From Chitinophagaceae bacterium (lineage in GTDB: Bacteria > Bacteroidota > Bacteroidia > Chitinophagales > Chitinophagaceae), in assembly GCA_016720585.1 (NCBI GenBank), contig JADKKH010000005.1, positions 372,001 to 436,000 on the forward strand: 64,000 nt of DNA, written 5' to 3'. Each line of letters begins with the position of its first letter. Within the stretch, counting starts at the first letter, position 1. Below, piece by piece: positions 1 to 9,985 of the stretch. The translations under genes and the position numbers were made by a program. Under the pieces are notes generated by a model. It did not search any database. It was given only the letters and a program-made list of their open reading frames with translations, and was not told where the DNA came from.

Positions 1-951
1 GTAAGAAGCGGATTTCTAACAGCACCCTTTTCAAACAAAGCCCTCATCCGGGCTTTTTGTCCCAGGGTAAATAAATTCATACAGGCATCGCTTGTAAAAT
101 CCATATAGTTCATATACATATCCCCATTCTGACCATTATTACAGGAGATTTGAATGCCGGAAGGGCATTCAATATTATACCAGGCCTGCCTGGGAGTATC
201 TGCCACGCCGTCATCCCCGCAATCTGTATCACCCCATAAATGTTTTAGTCCAAGCCAGTGACCCACTTCATGTACAGCCGTCTTACCCATATTATATCCG
301 GAACCGGAATTATTGGTGCCGAAAGCAGAAAATCCTATTACCACCCCGTCTTTATTTTCTGCTCCTCCCATCATACTGGAGTAACCCGCCACCTGTTCAA
401 GATTACATACCCAAATATTCAGGTAACTCTTCGGGTCCCAGGCATCATCACCCATTTCAGCGGAAAATTTCATTTTATCATTGGATTCCCATCGCTGAAT
501 AGGCGTGTATTTGCGGGTAATACCCGACGTGTATCTTTTGCGGGGATCTGAATTTGCCAGTTGAAATTCTATTTCACAATCTGCTGCGACTGGTTTAAAC
601 CTGGAAGGTGTGTTACTGCTGTCTGCATGCTGGCGACGAAAACATTTATTCAATGCGTTGATCTGGCTTTGAACCTGTGCATCACTTATTTTTTCATCTG
701 GGAGATGGTACAGGATGTGTACCAACCACCGGTATTTTAATAATATTACTTCCCGTTCTTGCGGCAATGTTATTTTGCGAAGAAAGAATAGACTGCCGGG
801 TAAATGATTCTATGGAATTCATTCTTGCTGCCGCTGAAGGGTCATTCCTGAGTTCTGTTTGCTGGTAAGAAAAACTAAGGCAGTTTCTTTGTGCCCCCAG
901 TTGAGTGGTCAACACAATCCCAAAAAGCGTAAGCAATAATCCCGTCTTCAT
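1..951 (-). pseudogene. Secreted M43-family zinc metalloprotease, frameshifted and cut by the window edge
   Basis: The frame opens at 951 with a signal peptide (MKTGLLLTLFGIVLTTQLGA) and reads to about 722, where it shifts. Deleting one base of the CC at 722-723 joins it to a second open frame that runs off the left edge. That frame continues PVVVHILYHLPDEKISDAQV, typical of pappalysin/cytophagalysin-like proteases. The zinc motif HEVGHWLGLKH lies at 240-272 and the Met-turn region YMNYMDF is near 100, so the catalytic domain is otherwise intact. Family members are exported peptidases, often with a C-terminal sorting domain, which would lie outside this window. The one-base break may be a true mutation or a sequencing error. 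Confidence 0.85.
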
Positions 952-1214
952 AATTTCCAGGTGATAGGTGAGTTACGGCATAGCAACAGTATTACTGCTA
1001 TGAGTTTATCAAATGGAACTGGAACTTATTGAGGAGTATTGGGGGATTAAAAAGGAAATTCAGGGATATGATTTCAGCAATGAAATTCTTTCAGGGATTA
1101 AGGTATCTCAAATATAATACAATTAATGATCTTTGCAATAGGTATTTCATCGTAGTTTTCCGATAACGGCTAAGCCTTTTAAAAGCTTTAACAGGCAGAA
1201 AGCATACCAGCACT

Positions 1215-1222
1215 TATTTTTG
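1215..1222 (+). promoter_or_regulatory. Bacteroidota -7 promoter box
   Basis: TATTTTTG matches TAnnTTTG and ends 19 nt before the ATG chosen for the cyclotransferase at 1242. A GTG at 1224 is in frame but sits right against this box, which argues for the ATG. Confidence 0.5.
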
Positions 1223-1241
1223 TGTGAACCAATTATTGAAA

Positions 1242-2030
1242 ATGAAAAAAATCCTTTTTATTGCTTTTGTCGCCGGATTTGTTGGGTGCAAAAACAAAGA
1301 CTCCGAAAACCCGGATGATCCGAATACCCATGCCCCGAAAAGTATGAGTTATTCTATAATAGCCACCTTCCCCCATGATACATCTTCTTATACACAGGGA
1401 ATACTTATTTATAATGGTGCCATTTATGAAGGAACCGGCAACTATGGTTTTTCGAAGCTGAAAAAAGTTGATCTCAAAACGGGAAAGGCAGAAAAAGAGA
1501 TTTTGCTGGATAAAAAGTATTTTGGAGAAGGGATCACCATCCTGAATGATACCCTATACCAGCTCACCTGGAAAGAAAAAACGGTGTTGGTTTATACCCT
1601 GAAAGATTTTAAGAAAGTAAAAGAGTTTAGCATCAATACAGAAGGCTGGGGTCTTACCACGGATGGAAAACAATTGATCGCCAGCGACGGAAGCAGCACC
1701 ATTTATTATTATGACCCCGCCACATTTAAATTGCTGAAAACACAGGATATTACTGAAAGCGGCAGCCTTTCTTTTAACCTGAATGAACTGGAATTTATAG
1801 ATGGCTTCATTTATGCCAATCAATACCAGGCCCCGTATATCTTTAAAATTGATCCGGCAACCGGGCAGATCGTAGCTAAAGCGGATCTTACCAATATCTG
1901 GGAGCGGATAAAAGCGATTGATCATGATGCCGATGTTCCCAATGGCATTGCTTATGATACTGCAACAAAGAAAATTTATATCACCGGGAAATTATGGCCG
2001 GAGTTGTACGAAATTCAATTTGGTCAATAG
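1242..2030 (+). CDS. Glutaminyl-peptide cyclotransferase, lipoprotein
   Basis: A protein of about 262 residues in the glutamine cyclotransferase family, a beta-propeller enzyme that converts N-terminal Gln to pyroglutamate with ammonia release. Family-typical strings are YTQGILIYNGAIYEGTGNYG, FGEGITILNDTLYQLTWKE, NELEFIDGFIYANQY and PNGIAYD near the C-terminus. The N-terminus MKKILFIAFVAGFVGC is a lipoprotein signal with a Cys at residue 16, so the enzyme is probably membrane-anchored in the periplasm. The frame could open at a GTG at 1224, but the ATG at 1242 gives the clean signal peptide. Its stop codon directly abuts the stop of the convergent methyltransferase. Confidence 0.9.
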   Translation: MKKILFIAFVAGFVGCKNKDSENPDDPNTHAPKSMSYSIIATFPHDTSSYTQGILIYNGAIYEGTGNYGFSKLKKVDLKTGKAEKEILLDKKYFGEGITILNDTLYQLTWKEKTVLVYTLKDFKKVKEFSINTEGWGLTTDGKQLIASDGSSTIYYYDPATFKLLKTQDITESGSLSFNLNELEFIDGFIYANQYQAPYIFKIDPATGQIVAKADLTNIWERIKAIDHDADVPNGIAYDTATKKIYITGKLWPELYEIQFGQ

Positions 2031-2927
2031 TTATTTGCCAATAATATAGATTACCGAACTGCATCGTTGCACATCACCCAGGGCAATAAGGTTGGAACGC
2101 ATGCCATTAAGGGCAGCGGTAAAAAAATGGGTCTTCCCCTTTTTATATTTGCTGCTGAGCAGGGAAATGTAAAAGCTATCATACCACATAGGTAGGTGCT
2201 GCAGTAACTTCAATCCGTTCTTTTCCATCAGTACCGCCATAGATCGTGGAGAGAAATGATACAAATGCCGGGGGACATCATAGGCTGCCCAAAACTCCTG
2301 GTAAATAGCCGCATCTTTTGATGTGTAATTGGGAACGGCAATAAATAGCTTTCCCTCCTTTTTCAAAAGACTCTTAATTTGCTGTACATAAGCTTGCAGT
2401 TCATGCACATGCTCCAATACATGCCAGAGCGTGATGGCATCATAACTATCCTTACGTGCCTGGAATAGCTGATCCATATCCGACAGTTCCACTTTATATA
2501 AATGTTTAGCCAATTGACGGGCATCCTTATCCGGCTCCAGTCCTGTGACCTGCCATCCCTGCTGTTTCATTTCATTTACAAAACCCCCGGTACCGCTTCC
2601 AATATCCAGCAATTGCCCTTTATGAATACCCGTTGATCTTATGATCAGCCGGGATTTTTTCCGAAGAGTCTTTTTCCGCACCCATTGGTACAAGCGGTTG
2701 ATCAAACCCTTGGAAGTATTTGTATGGGATATATAATTTTCAGACTTATAATAAGGCGAAATAGAAGCTGCATCAGGAACATTTTGGGTAAAGCGAAGCG
2801 AACAGGCTGCACATTCGGCTATAGGAAAAGATTCACCCGTTGCCGTAAAATCTTTTGCAGAAACTACATTTTTTATATCCCCGGAACCACACACGGGGCA
2901 GTTAGTATAGTGAATAATTTGGTGCAT
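2031..2927 (-). CDS. Class I SAM methyltransferase with N-terminal zinc ribbon
   Basis: 298 residues. The N-terminus has two CxxC pairs (CPVCGSGD near residue 10, CAACSL near 40), a zinc-ribbon arrangement seen in methyltransferases of the Methyltransf_13/23 type. The SAM-binding motif I is LLDIGSGTGGF, followed by an acidic GLEPD motif and LWHVLEHV. The C-terminal HLYHFSPRSMAVLMEKNGL string is common in Bacteroidota members whose substrates are mostly unknown; sugar or surface-polymer substrates have been suggested for the family. No gene-cluster context points to a substrate here. Methyltransferase function is secure, the acceptor is not. Confidence 0.85.
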   Translation of the reverse strand: MHQIIHYTNCPVCGSGDIKNVVSAKDFTATGESFPIAECAACSLRFTQNVPDAASISPYYKSENYISHTNTSKGLINRLYQWVRKKTLRKKSRLIIRSTGIHKGQLLDIGSGTGGFVNEMKQQGWQVTGLEPDKDARQLAKHLYKVELSDMDQLFQARKDSYDAITLWHVLEHVHELQAYVQQIKSLLKKEGKLFIAVPNYTSKDAAIYQEFWAAYDVPRHLYHFSPRSMAVLMEKNGLKLLQHLPMWYDSFYISLLSSKYKKGKTHFFTAALNGMRSNLIALGDVQRCSSVIYIIGK

Positions 2928-2992
2928 ATGCAGAAACCGTTTGAAACGAGACCCGCAAAGTAAATTGAAATTCAGGAATTACATAATGAAAC

Positions 2993-3637
2993 TTACGGAA
3001 TCAACTTATAGGAAACTGTTGCTTCCCCGGGAACTAATTTCATACCATTACCTGTTGAAGAAATATCCAAACCCATCTCTGAAAAATACCAGCCGATAAA
3101 CATAACCGCCAACAAAGCCATTGCCAGTGCAGGAACCCACCAGTAAGACTTTGTCGCTCCGGGCTTATTTAGCATATCCGTCATTTCGGCCGAGGTCTTT
3201 TGATCCTCTCCCACCCGTACCATGTGTTCGGATTTCTCACGGATTACTTTTTCAGCGGTAACCGGGGTTTCCAAAACAGATTTTTCTTGGGGAATAAATT
3301 TAATATCTCCTGTCAGGCCCTGGTTTATCTCTCCTACCCCATTCCAATGGATGGTATCGCCGTTTGCCATCTGATTTTTGAGGTTGTATATAAAATCATT
3401 AAAGCGGATAATAGCTTCATGGTCAGTTATCCCAAGTGCATGGCCCAATCCCGTAAAAAAAAATCGGGGCCGTGGATTAACATGAGCCATTAAGGCGATG
3501 GAATAGGAAGGTGGAGCAATTTTTTTATTGGGAAAATCCATCACAGCCGGACTTCTTTCCAATAAAAAAGTGCCGATGCCCGGCACGGGTAATTCTTTAT
3601 GCTGAAGGAGAAATTGAAACAATTCTTTGTACATCAT
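2993..3637 (-). CDS. CCDC81-type prokaryotic HU-domain protein with one membrane helix
   Basis: 214 residues. The first ~130 resemble the paired HU-like domains of Bacteroidota (start YKELFQFLLQHKELPVPGIG; second unit around ITDHEAIIRFNDFIYNLKNQ with IHWNGVGEI). One membrane helix follows near residues 167-187 (YWWVPALAMALLAVMFIGWY), then a short tail. Related proteins often add a C-terminal SPOR domain for peptidoglycan binding; none is visible here. The start overlaps the stop of the upstream barrel gene by one base (TGATG), indicating translational coupling. The domain name is known; whether it binds DNA or acts as an envelope scaffold is unresolved. Confidence 0.7.
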   Translation of the reverse strand: MMYKELFQFLLQHKELPVPGIGTFLLERSPAVMDFPNKKIAPPSYSIALMAHVNPRPRFFFTGLGHALGITDHEAIIRFNDFIYNLKNQMANGDTIHWNGVGEINQGLTGDIKFIPQEKSVLETPVTAEKVIREKSEHMVRVGEDQKTSAEMTDMLNKPGATKSYWWVPALAMALLAVMFIGWYFSEMGLDISSTGNGMKLVPGEATVSYKLIP

Positions 3638-5292
3638 CAGTTCTTTTGGTCGAACGAAAATACGATTCCGCCGGTAAAGTTGAACCCATACACCGGATAT
3701 TGGTTCCAGCGCTGGTATTCTTTATTGAAGATGTTATTGAACTGCGTCCAGAGATTGATGTTTTTGGTGATCTTAAATTCAAGCCCGGCATTCAGATCTT
3801 TTGCGCCGGATAATTTACCAGTGCTGCCATCTTTTTTCATATACTTAGGACCCGTCCAGGCGAAAAGATCTCCTTTCAGCCATAAATCTTTTATGATCTG
3901 CAAACGCAATGATGTTTTTAGTTCCAGAGGCAGTAAACCCCATGGTTCAGCATTATCTTTTAATCCGGAGTACTGGTTATAGGTCAAACCGGTAATTAGA
4001 GAAAATTTTTCATGAATAGCAAAACCCAATTCGCCGCCAAAATTCACCACTTTTAACTGGCTTTCATTGACCACCCGGAATGACTTTCCGCCACCACCGG
4101 TAACCGTATCATTTACGAACAGGGGTTGGTTATTGAGTTTATTAAATCCAACTTTTGCAGCATAGCTGAAATGTTCACCCACCGATCCTTTAAAACCGGC
4201 AAATCTTTCTTCGATCCATGTATTTTTAAAGTTGGCTGGTAACCATAGCCAGGGGTTTTGTGATGCTAAATACTGGTAGGTTGTTTTCCGGACATAACCC
4301 GTCCAGCCCGCCTGGAAAGTAAATCGCTGATCATAGGTATTAATATCCACCAGGATATTCGGGAACATCTTAAATGTCCGGTTATCCCAGGAGGGTCGGA
4401 TACCGGCCTGTGCATTGATCTTTGCTGTTTTATATAACACCGAAGGGGAAATATAATACATCGTATTGTTGATAGCAGATTTACCTGTGGGTGACATGCG
4501 GGTCAGATCAAATGTGACACCCAGGTTAACCGAGAATTCCTTTCCGATTGTTTTTTGTAAAGGAAGATTTAGTACCGTATTACTTTCAGAATTCTTCAGG
4601 TTGTCACTGAATATATCAATTTTCACTTCCGGCCAGTAGGTTAGTCCGAATGCTGTTTTATTCATATTGTGCATGGCAACCCTCCCGGCAATCGTTTGAA
4701 AATTCTGCTTCAATGAATCAGGAGCGAATGAAAGTGTTTGCGGCTCAAAGCCGTACTTGTAAGTTCGGTGCTGATTCATGCCCAGGCTGGCATCCCATTC
4801 CAGGTTATTACCCGATTTGAAGAAGCCGCTTAATTTTACATCTGTATTGGCGAATTTCTGAAATGCCCTTTTGCCATCTGAGCCAACATGTTTTGCATAA
4901 ATATTCAGGCCGGCTGTTTTACCATCGCCAAAAGAAATACCGGCTTGCACAAAGGGCGTCCGCAAACTGCCAAAGCCAACTTTTACATAGCTGCTGTTAT
5001 CAAATTTCCCGCCTGTATCAATATCCATTGCCAAAGGCTTCAGGGATCCGGGCTGGTAAGCAAACAATAAATTCTTATTAGGAATATCATATTCCAATTT
5101 TGCTTTGGTCGAATCGGCCGGGGGTGGTGTGGCATTGAAATTAATTTTTGCAGCTTCCCGTAATACAGGCTTAAAACTGGAAATAATATCAATGCCCCCT
5201 TTCTTTGTGGTATCTTTTTGAGCAAATGAAATCCCAAAAGAGAAAATTCCAATACCCAGGAAAAATAATTTATATAGTTGTTGCTTCTTCAT
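3637..5292 (-). CDS. Outer-membrane beta-barrel protein (TonB-dependent-receptor-like barrel without plug)
   Basis: 551 residues with a signal peptide (MKKQQLYKLFFLGIGIFSFG, cut near FAQ). The rest alternates amphipathic strands and ends in a receptor-like strand set, NLWTQFNNIFNKEYQRWNQY followed by GFNFTGGIVFSF. The phrase LWTQFNNIFNKEY is typical of the last strands of TonB-dependent receptors. However, no TonB box, carboxypeptidase-like domain or plug is visible, and the length is well below a full receptor. It lies between a giant TPR protein and the HU-like protein on the same strand, probably one operon. A role as an envelope assembly or transport partner of the TPR protein is inference. 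Confidence 0.75.
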   Translation of the reverse strand: MKKQQLYKLFFLGIGIFSFGISFAQKDTTKKGGIDIISSFKPVLREAAKINFNATPPPADSTKAKLEYDIPNKNLLFAYQPGSLKPLAMDIDTGGKFDNSSYVKVGFGSLRTPFVQAGISFGDGKTAGLNIYAKHVGSDGKRAFQKFANTDVKLSGFFKSGNNLEWDASLGMNQHRTYKYGFEPQTLSFAPDSLKQNFQTIAGRVAMHNMNKTAFGLTYWPEVKIDIFSDNLKNSESNTVLNLPLQKTIGKEFSVNLGVTFDLTRMSPTGKSAINNTMYYISPSVLYKTAKINAQAGIRPSWDNRTFKMFPNILVDINTYDQRFTFQAGWTGYVRKTTYQYLASQNPWLWLPANFKNTWIEERFAGFKGSVGEHFSYAAKVGFNKLNNQPLFVNDTVTGGGGKSFRVVNESQLKVVNFGGELGFAIHEKFSLITGLTYNQYSGLKDNAEPWGLLPLELKTSLRLQIIKDLWLKGDLFAWTGPKYMKKDGSTGKLSGAKDLNAGLEFKITKNINLWTQFNNIFNKEYQRWNQYPVYGFNFTGGIVFSFDQKN

Positions 5293-5386
5293 GTAATCTT
5301 TTTATTTCGGGCCGGTAAAAGGCCTATTTCGTTTTCAGTTTATTCTGTATTTCGTTGTGCCCACAAAACCAAAAGGTGTTGCGGGA

Positions 5387-8300
5387 TCAATTATTAACCT
5401 TTCCGGATCTGCCTTCTTCATCCGTAACAGTGCTCAGTTTTGCCTGCGCCTCTCCTTTCAATTCAGCATTGATCGTATTATCCACCACACTCTGAAAAGT
5501 AGCTTTGGCATTGAAATAATCTTTTTGTTTGAAATAAATATCGCCCAGCAGGATATATCCTTTGGTTACCCAATAATCATAGGACCCGGATTTATTGATA
5601 GTTTCAAATGCTGCTTTTTCAGACTCACTCAATTTATTAACGAGAAACCAGCAATGGGCTATTTCATATCTTGCTTCTGCGGCTAATTCTGCTTTATTAA
5701 TTTGTACGACCAATTTAAAGTTGGCAATAGCCAAATCATATTGACCGCCAACCTGGTAAGATTTGGCAATAGTCATATTGGCCAGTGTCTTATCATCGGC
5801 ACTGCTACCTTTGGCGGCAGTTAATTCCTTTGCGTTTTCGGCAGCCGCTGCCCATTCTTCCAGTTTATACTGGCAACGTAACAAGCCCCGCATAGCTTCC
5901 AGTTTGTTTTCCTGGCTGGCAGTAATTTGTTTTAGTTGTGCATAATACTTCTCTGCCTGACCATAATTTTTAAGTTCAAAGAAATAAATCCGGGCGGCGG
6001 TAAGCACCGCTCTTTCTGCAAACGTATTCGGGGCATTGGCTGCAACAGACTCATAGCCCGTAAGTGCATTAGCCCAGTCTTTTCTTGAATTGTATATTTC
6101 TGCCCGGTTAAAATTAGCTTCCAGTGCATAGGTACCTTCCGGGAATTTTTGCAGGTAATTATTAAATCCTGCCAGCGCTCCGTTCATATTCTGTCCATCG
6201 TATTGTTTTTCAGCAGCGGCATAGGTCAGGGAATCCTCCGAACTAATGCTTATTGGGCGACCTGCCTCCCGCATAAAAGCGGCATACTCTTCCGGTTTAC
6301 CTTCTTCGATATAAATAGTTTTTACATTATCCAGCGCATCCTCGGCCTCGGGAGAACTCGCGTATTTTTCAACCAACAGTTTAAATTGTTTTATGGCATC
6401 CGCATTATCATCAATATTATAATAGGCTGTTCCCATTTTCAGGTAAGCCTGGGGTTTCAGGCTTTCATTGCCGCTTCCGGTAATGATGGCATTTAAATAA
6501 GGTATGGCTTCCCTGAATTTCTCGTTACCCATATAGGTATTGGCAATTTCCAGGTTGGCATCTGTCACCAGGGATGAGCCGGGAAATTTGCGGATCATGG
6601 TATTCATCATGGTAATCTTATTCGTCGGACTTTTTACACCGGCCAGCATGGCATTCTGAAAAGTAGCATAATCTTCAGCCGGCCAGGAAAGCCTGATCAC
6701 ATTATCATACATCACGTTTGCCTTTGAATAATCTTTAAGCATGAAATAATTATCCGCAGTACGGATATACACGTCCTGTGAAAAAGCGTCAGTATTTAAT
6801 GCCGGTGATTTTACCAATGGCTCAAAAAAAGTAAGCGATACGGGGTAATTTTCCTTTCGCAGGTAGGCATAACCCAGGTTGTATTTTGCATGAATACTAT
6901 TTGTTTCGCCATTCTCCGGTGAACCAGCATCCATATAAGCATGATAATATTTGATTGCTGTATCCAATTTATTGTTCCGGTAGCCGATCTCCCCTTTCCA
7001 GAAATACGCGAACGGAAGCATGGAACGATTATAAGGATTGTCCAGCACTTTATTTAATAGCGCATCAGCATCTCCTAATCTTCCATCATTGATCATTTCT
7101 GTTGCCCGGCCATATAAAATACCCGGGTACAACCGTTTTGCATTTTCAGATGGCTTTTCAATACTTTCCAGTAATGCCTGGGCATCCTTATAGTTATTGG
7201 TATGCGCCAATACATCAATCATCAGCTCTTTAGCTTCGGGTGTATAGGTTGATTTGGGATAATCCGCTAAAAAACTACCCAGGCTGTTCAGGGCTTCATC
7301 CTGGTATCCCAATTCGTAAGAAAGTTTTGCATACTGGTACGTGGAGATTTCTTTCTGCTCCGCATTGCTGCTGTTTGATGAACAAAAGAGAAACGCATTT
7401 CGGGCATTTGATTTCTGTCCCGTTCTCAGGTAAGCATCTCCCAACAGGTACATGGCATGCTGGCTTAATGAATCGTCTTTACCGCTTAATTGCTTAAAGC
7501 CATCAATGGCTTTGGTAAGCTGGTTGGACAGATAATAGCAATAGGACAACTCATACAGATCTTCACGCCTGACCTTTTTGGACCCGCTCACATAACTTTC
7601 CAGGTAAGGCAGGGCTTTGGCATATTCCTTTTTTTCAAAATAAGCATGGCCGATCAGTTGTTTTAACTCCAGGTCATAATACTGCGAACTGCTCCCGGAT
7701 TGAAGTTTTCCCTGAATGTAGGTGATGGCTTCATCTTTTTTACCCTGTATATAATAAATCTGTGCGATATAATATGGCACAACTGTACTGTAATTTTTTT
7801 CATTCTCTACGATGATAAAAGCCTGTAACGCCTCCGCATACTGTTTGTCCCGGAATGCCAGAAATCCATAATAATAATTGGCCTCCAGGTAATTCGGATC
7901 ATCTTTAATGGTGCGGATACTGTTGAATAAAGGTTTGGCTTCAGCAAAGCGGAGCAAATTAAAATAAGCATAACCCTGGTGAAATTTCATGTCTGCAATT
8001 TCACGGTTGCTGAGATTGGCAATATTTGACTGTTCATAAAGCCGTACGGCATCAGCAAATTTCTGGTTCCGGAAATAATACTCAGCGAGGTGAAAATTCA
8101 TCATCTGTACCCGGGCCGTATTTTTTTCGAGTTCGATAAATTCGCTGGCTTCGTCTTCAGCCCGACCCTCCCCCTGTTTTAATGCACAAACCGTAGTATA
8201 AAAATTTATTTCCTGTACGGTAATAGCGTTGTTAGCCTTATCTGTTTCCCGGACAGATTGTTTTAATTCTTTCAATAAGGGTAAGGCCAGGCTATACTGT

Positions 8301-8425
8301 TCTTTTCGAAAATATTCTTTCGCCTCTTTGAATTTTGTCCCGGGATCGGAATAATAGCGGGTCTGTTGTGAAAATGCGGAAAGACTTAGGGAAAGCGCAA
8401 TAAAAAATAAGCTTTGATACTTCAT
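5387..8425 (-). CDS. Giant periplasmic tetratricopeptide-repeat protein
   Basis: 1012 residues with a signal peptide (MKYQSLFFIALSLSLSAFSQ). Almost the whole chain is tandem TPR-like helical pairs; clear examples include AEYYFRNQKFADAVRLYEQS, GYAYFNLLRFAEAKPLFNSI and LGDIYFKQKDYFNAKATFQS. Such repeats form protein-binding superhelices. The barrel gene begins 94 bp downstream on the same strand and the HU-like gene overlaps that, so the three probably act together at the envelope. No enzymatic motif is visible. Similarity to the TPR part of YbgF-like proteins is generic to the repeat. Confidence 0.85.
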   Translation of the reverse strand: MKYQSLFFIALSLSLSAFSQQTRYYSDPGTKFKEAKEYFRKEQYSLALPLLKELKQSVRETDKANNAITVQEINFYTTVCALKQGEGRAEDEASEFIELEKNTARVQMMNFHLAEYYFRNQKFADAVRLYEQSNIANLSNREIADMKFHQGYAYFNLLRFAEAKPLFNSIRTIKDDPNYLEANYYYGFLAFRDKQYAEALQAFIIVENEKNYSTVVPYYIAQIYYIQGKKDEAITYIQGKLQSGSSSQYYDLELKQLIGHAYFEKKEYAKALPYLESYVSGSKKVRREDLYELSYCYYLSNQLTKAIDGFKQLSGKDDSLSQHAMYLLGDAYLRTGQKSNARNAFLFCSSNSSNAEQKEISTYQYAKLSYELGYQDEALNSLGSFLADYPKSTYTPEAKELMIDVLAHTNNYKDAQALLESIEKPSENAKRLYPGILYGRATEMINDGRLGDADALLNKVLDNPYNRSMLPFAYFWKGEIGYRNNKLDTAIKYYHAYMDAGSPENGETNSIHAKYNLGYAYLRKENYPVSLTFFEPLVKSPALNTDAFSQDVYIRTADNYFMLKDYSKANVMYDNVIRLSWPAEDYATFQNAMLAGVKSPTNKITMMNTMIRKFPGSSLVTDANLEIANTYMGNEKFREAIPYLNAIITGSGNESLKPQAYLKMGTAYYNIDDNADAIKQFKLLVEKYASSPEAEDALDNVKTIYIEEGKPEEYAAFMREAGRPISISSEDSLTYAAAEKQYDGQNMNGALAGFNNYLQKFPEGTYALEANFNRAEIYNSRKDWANALTGYESVAANAPNTFAERAVLTAARIYFFELKNYGQAEKYYAQLKQITASQENKLEAMRGLLRCQYKLEEWAAAAENAKELTAAKGSSADDKTLANMTIAKSYQVGGQYDLAIANFKLVVQINKAELAAEARYEIAHCWFLVNKLSESEKAAFETINKSGSYDYWVTKGYILLGDIYFKQKDYFNAKATFQSVVDNTINAELKGEAQAKLSTVTDEEGRSGKVNN

Positions 8426-8953
8426 TGAATTTGTCCTTTAAACCATGAACCCGGATTGGCTGCGTGATACATTCCTAAACGTTGCGAATATTCAAATTAT
8501 TTCAGGCTAATCCAAACATCATTCCAAACAGGTGTGGATAAGTGGATGAAGGTGTCATCTTTTAACATTTCATTCATTCTTGCCGGGGCAATTCAGTTGA
8601 TTTTTCTATTGACAGTATAGTTTTGAAAAAAATAATTTTAAATAATCATCATATCTTAAACAGTAATCCACCAGATCTTTTTCATTGGCAAAACCCTTGT
8701 TCCGTCAATCTTTTGACGATTTGAAGATTTCATCTGATTTATTAATCGAATTGCACTTTACAACCAATTCATCCGGCCTTGACGATGGAAATTCACCTGC
8801 ATAAAAGATCATTTGAGTTTAACAAATTTTTTCTTGATTTTTTAAGGGGCACTGATTGTTTTGGGTGAAAGATGATGCGTGTTTCATTCCGCAGTAAATA
8901 GTGGCCGGTAGTGAATTTTGTCAGCAACAATAAAAACTGTCTAATTTTACCGC
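8426..8953. other. 528-bp divergent intergenic region
   Basis: AT-rich gap between the divergent TPR gene and the site-2 protease. No coding frame or RNA gene could be supported. TAGTTTTG near 8629-8636 matches TAnnTTTG, with a TTG 18 bp upstream, but no gene follows on that strand for about 320 bp. Confidence 0.4.
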
Positions 8954-9985
8954 ATGGAGCATTTAGCCAGTCCTTTACCGGATAATAATGATAAAGAATT
9001 AGCCGCACCGGAAAGCGTAACAGGGGTTTACCCGCCAAAATTCGAAAAGCAGGATCCCGCTTCCAATATATGGATGAAATCTTTTACCAGCCTCGCCCTT
9101 TATCTGGCCTTCGGCTATTACATTTTCAAAAGGTGGGATATGTTATTGTTGATAACGGCGATTGTCATGATTCACGAATTGGGACATTTTTTTGCGATGA
9201 AATATTTCCGGTACAATGACCTCGGCATTTTTTTTATTCCCCTTCTCGGAGCATACGTATCGGGCAGGAAAAGAGAAGTATCACAAAAACAATCCGCTAT
9301 TATCTTATTGGCAGGCCCATTACCGGGTATGATCATTGGAATTATACTTTACATACTTGAACAACAGAGTCCGGGTTCAACTTTGTTTGGTATTCCTGTT
9401 TTCAAGATGTCGATTCTATTCGTCCTGCTTAATCTTATCAATCTTTTTCCGGTGTACCCGTTGGATGGGGGACAGTTGCTCAACCGGGTATTTCTTGAGG
9501 AAGAAAGCTGGGTAAGTAACATTTTTATTTTTCTTTCGGCCGGTTTAATGTGCTGGTTGGCCTGGAACCTGTATGCATCTTCCCATCAGCCGCTTTACTT
9601 TACCTTATTGTTATTCCCGTTGATGATGCTGTTACGGCTTCAAACTGATTCCAGATATAAAACTGTTGAAAAGAGGTTGGAAAGCGAACAAATCAATACC
9701 GACGTTTCATATGAAGATCTTTCCAATGAAGATTACTGGAGGATCAGGAATATACTGATAGAGGAACAACCCGGATTCAGGGATTTTAACCCATCACCGC
9801 CTTATGAATATCATCCTAAAGAAGAAAGAATAATGACAATTATTCAAAGTTTGTTGCACCGGAACCTGATACAGGATGTTTCCATTACCGGTAAAATATT
9901 CATCTTACTGATCTGGGGAACAGCGATTGCCTCTCCCTGGCTCCTGAAAATGGATATGAGTTTTCTGAACCGGCTCGGATATTAA
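8954..9985 (+). CDS. Site-2 protease family (M50) intramembrane metalloprotease
   Basis: 343 residues with several membrane helices. The zinc-binding motif HELGH sits at residues 74-78 inside a hydrophobic stretch (IVMIHELGHFFAMKYF). The second catalytic motif, NLFPVYPLDGGQLLNRV at about 164-180, supplies the metal-binding Asp. These two motifs define M50 intramembrane proteases, which cut membrane-embedded substrates. No PDZ domain is present, unlike the RseP-type gene at 43687-45057, so this is a different subgroup. The C-terminal ~110 residues are soluble and end in one more helix. Its stop overlaps the convergent DUF6526 gene in a shared TTAA. The substrate is unknown. Confidence 0.85.
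   Translation: MEHLASPLPDNNDKELAAPESVTGVYPPKFEKQDPASNIWMKSFTSLALYLAFGYYIFKRWDMLLLITAIVMIHELGHFFAMKYFRYNDLGIFFIPLLGAYVSGRKREVSQKQSAIILLAGPLPGMIIGIILYILEQQSPGSTLFGIPVFKMSILFVLLNLINLFPVYPLDGGQLLNRVFLEEESWVSNIFIFLSAGLMCWLAWNLYASSHQPLYFTLLLFPLMMLLRLQTDSRYKTVEKRLESEQINTDVSYEDLSNEDYWRIRNILIEEQPGFRDFNPSPPYEYHPKEERIMTIIQSLLHRNLIQDVSITGKIFILLIWGTAIASPWLLKMDMSFLNRLGY

Noticed and set aside
8629..8636. TAGTTTTG promoter box in the 8.4-8.9 kb gap
   Set aside because: Matches the consensus but has no gene downstream within about 320 bp; kept only as a note in the gap entry.
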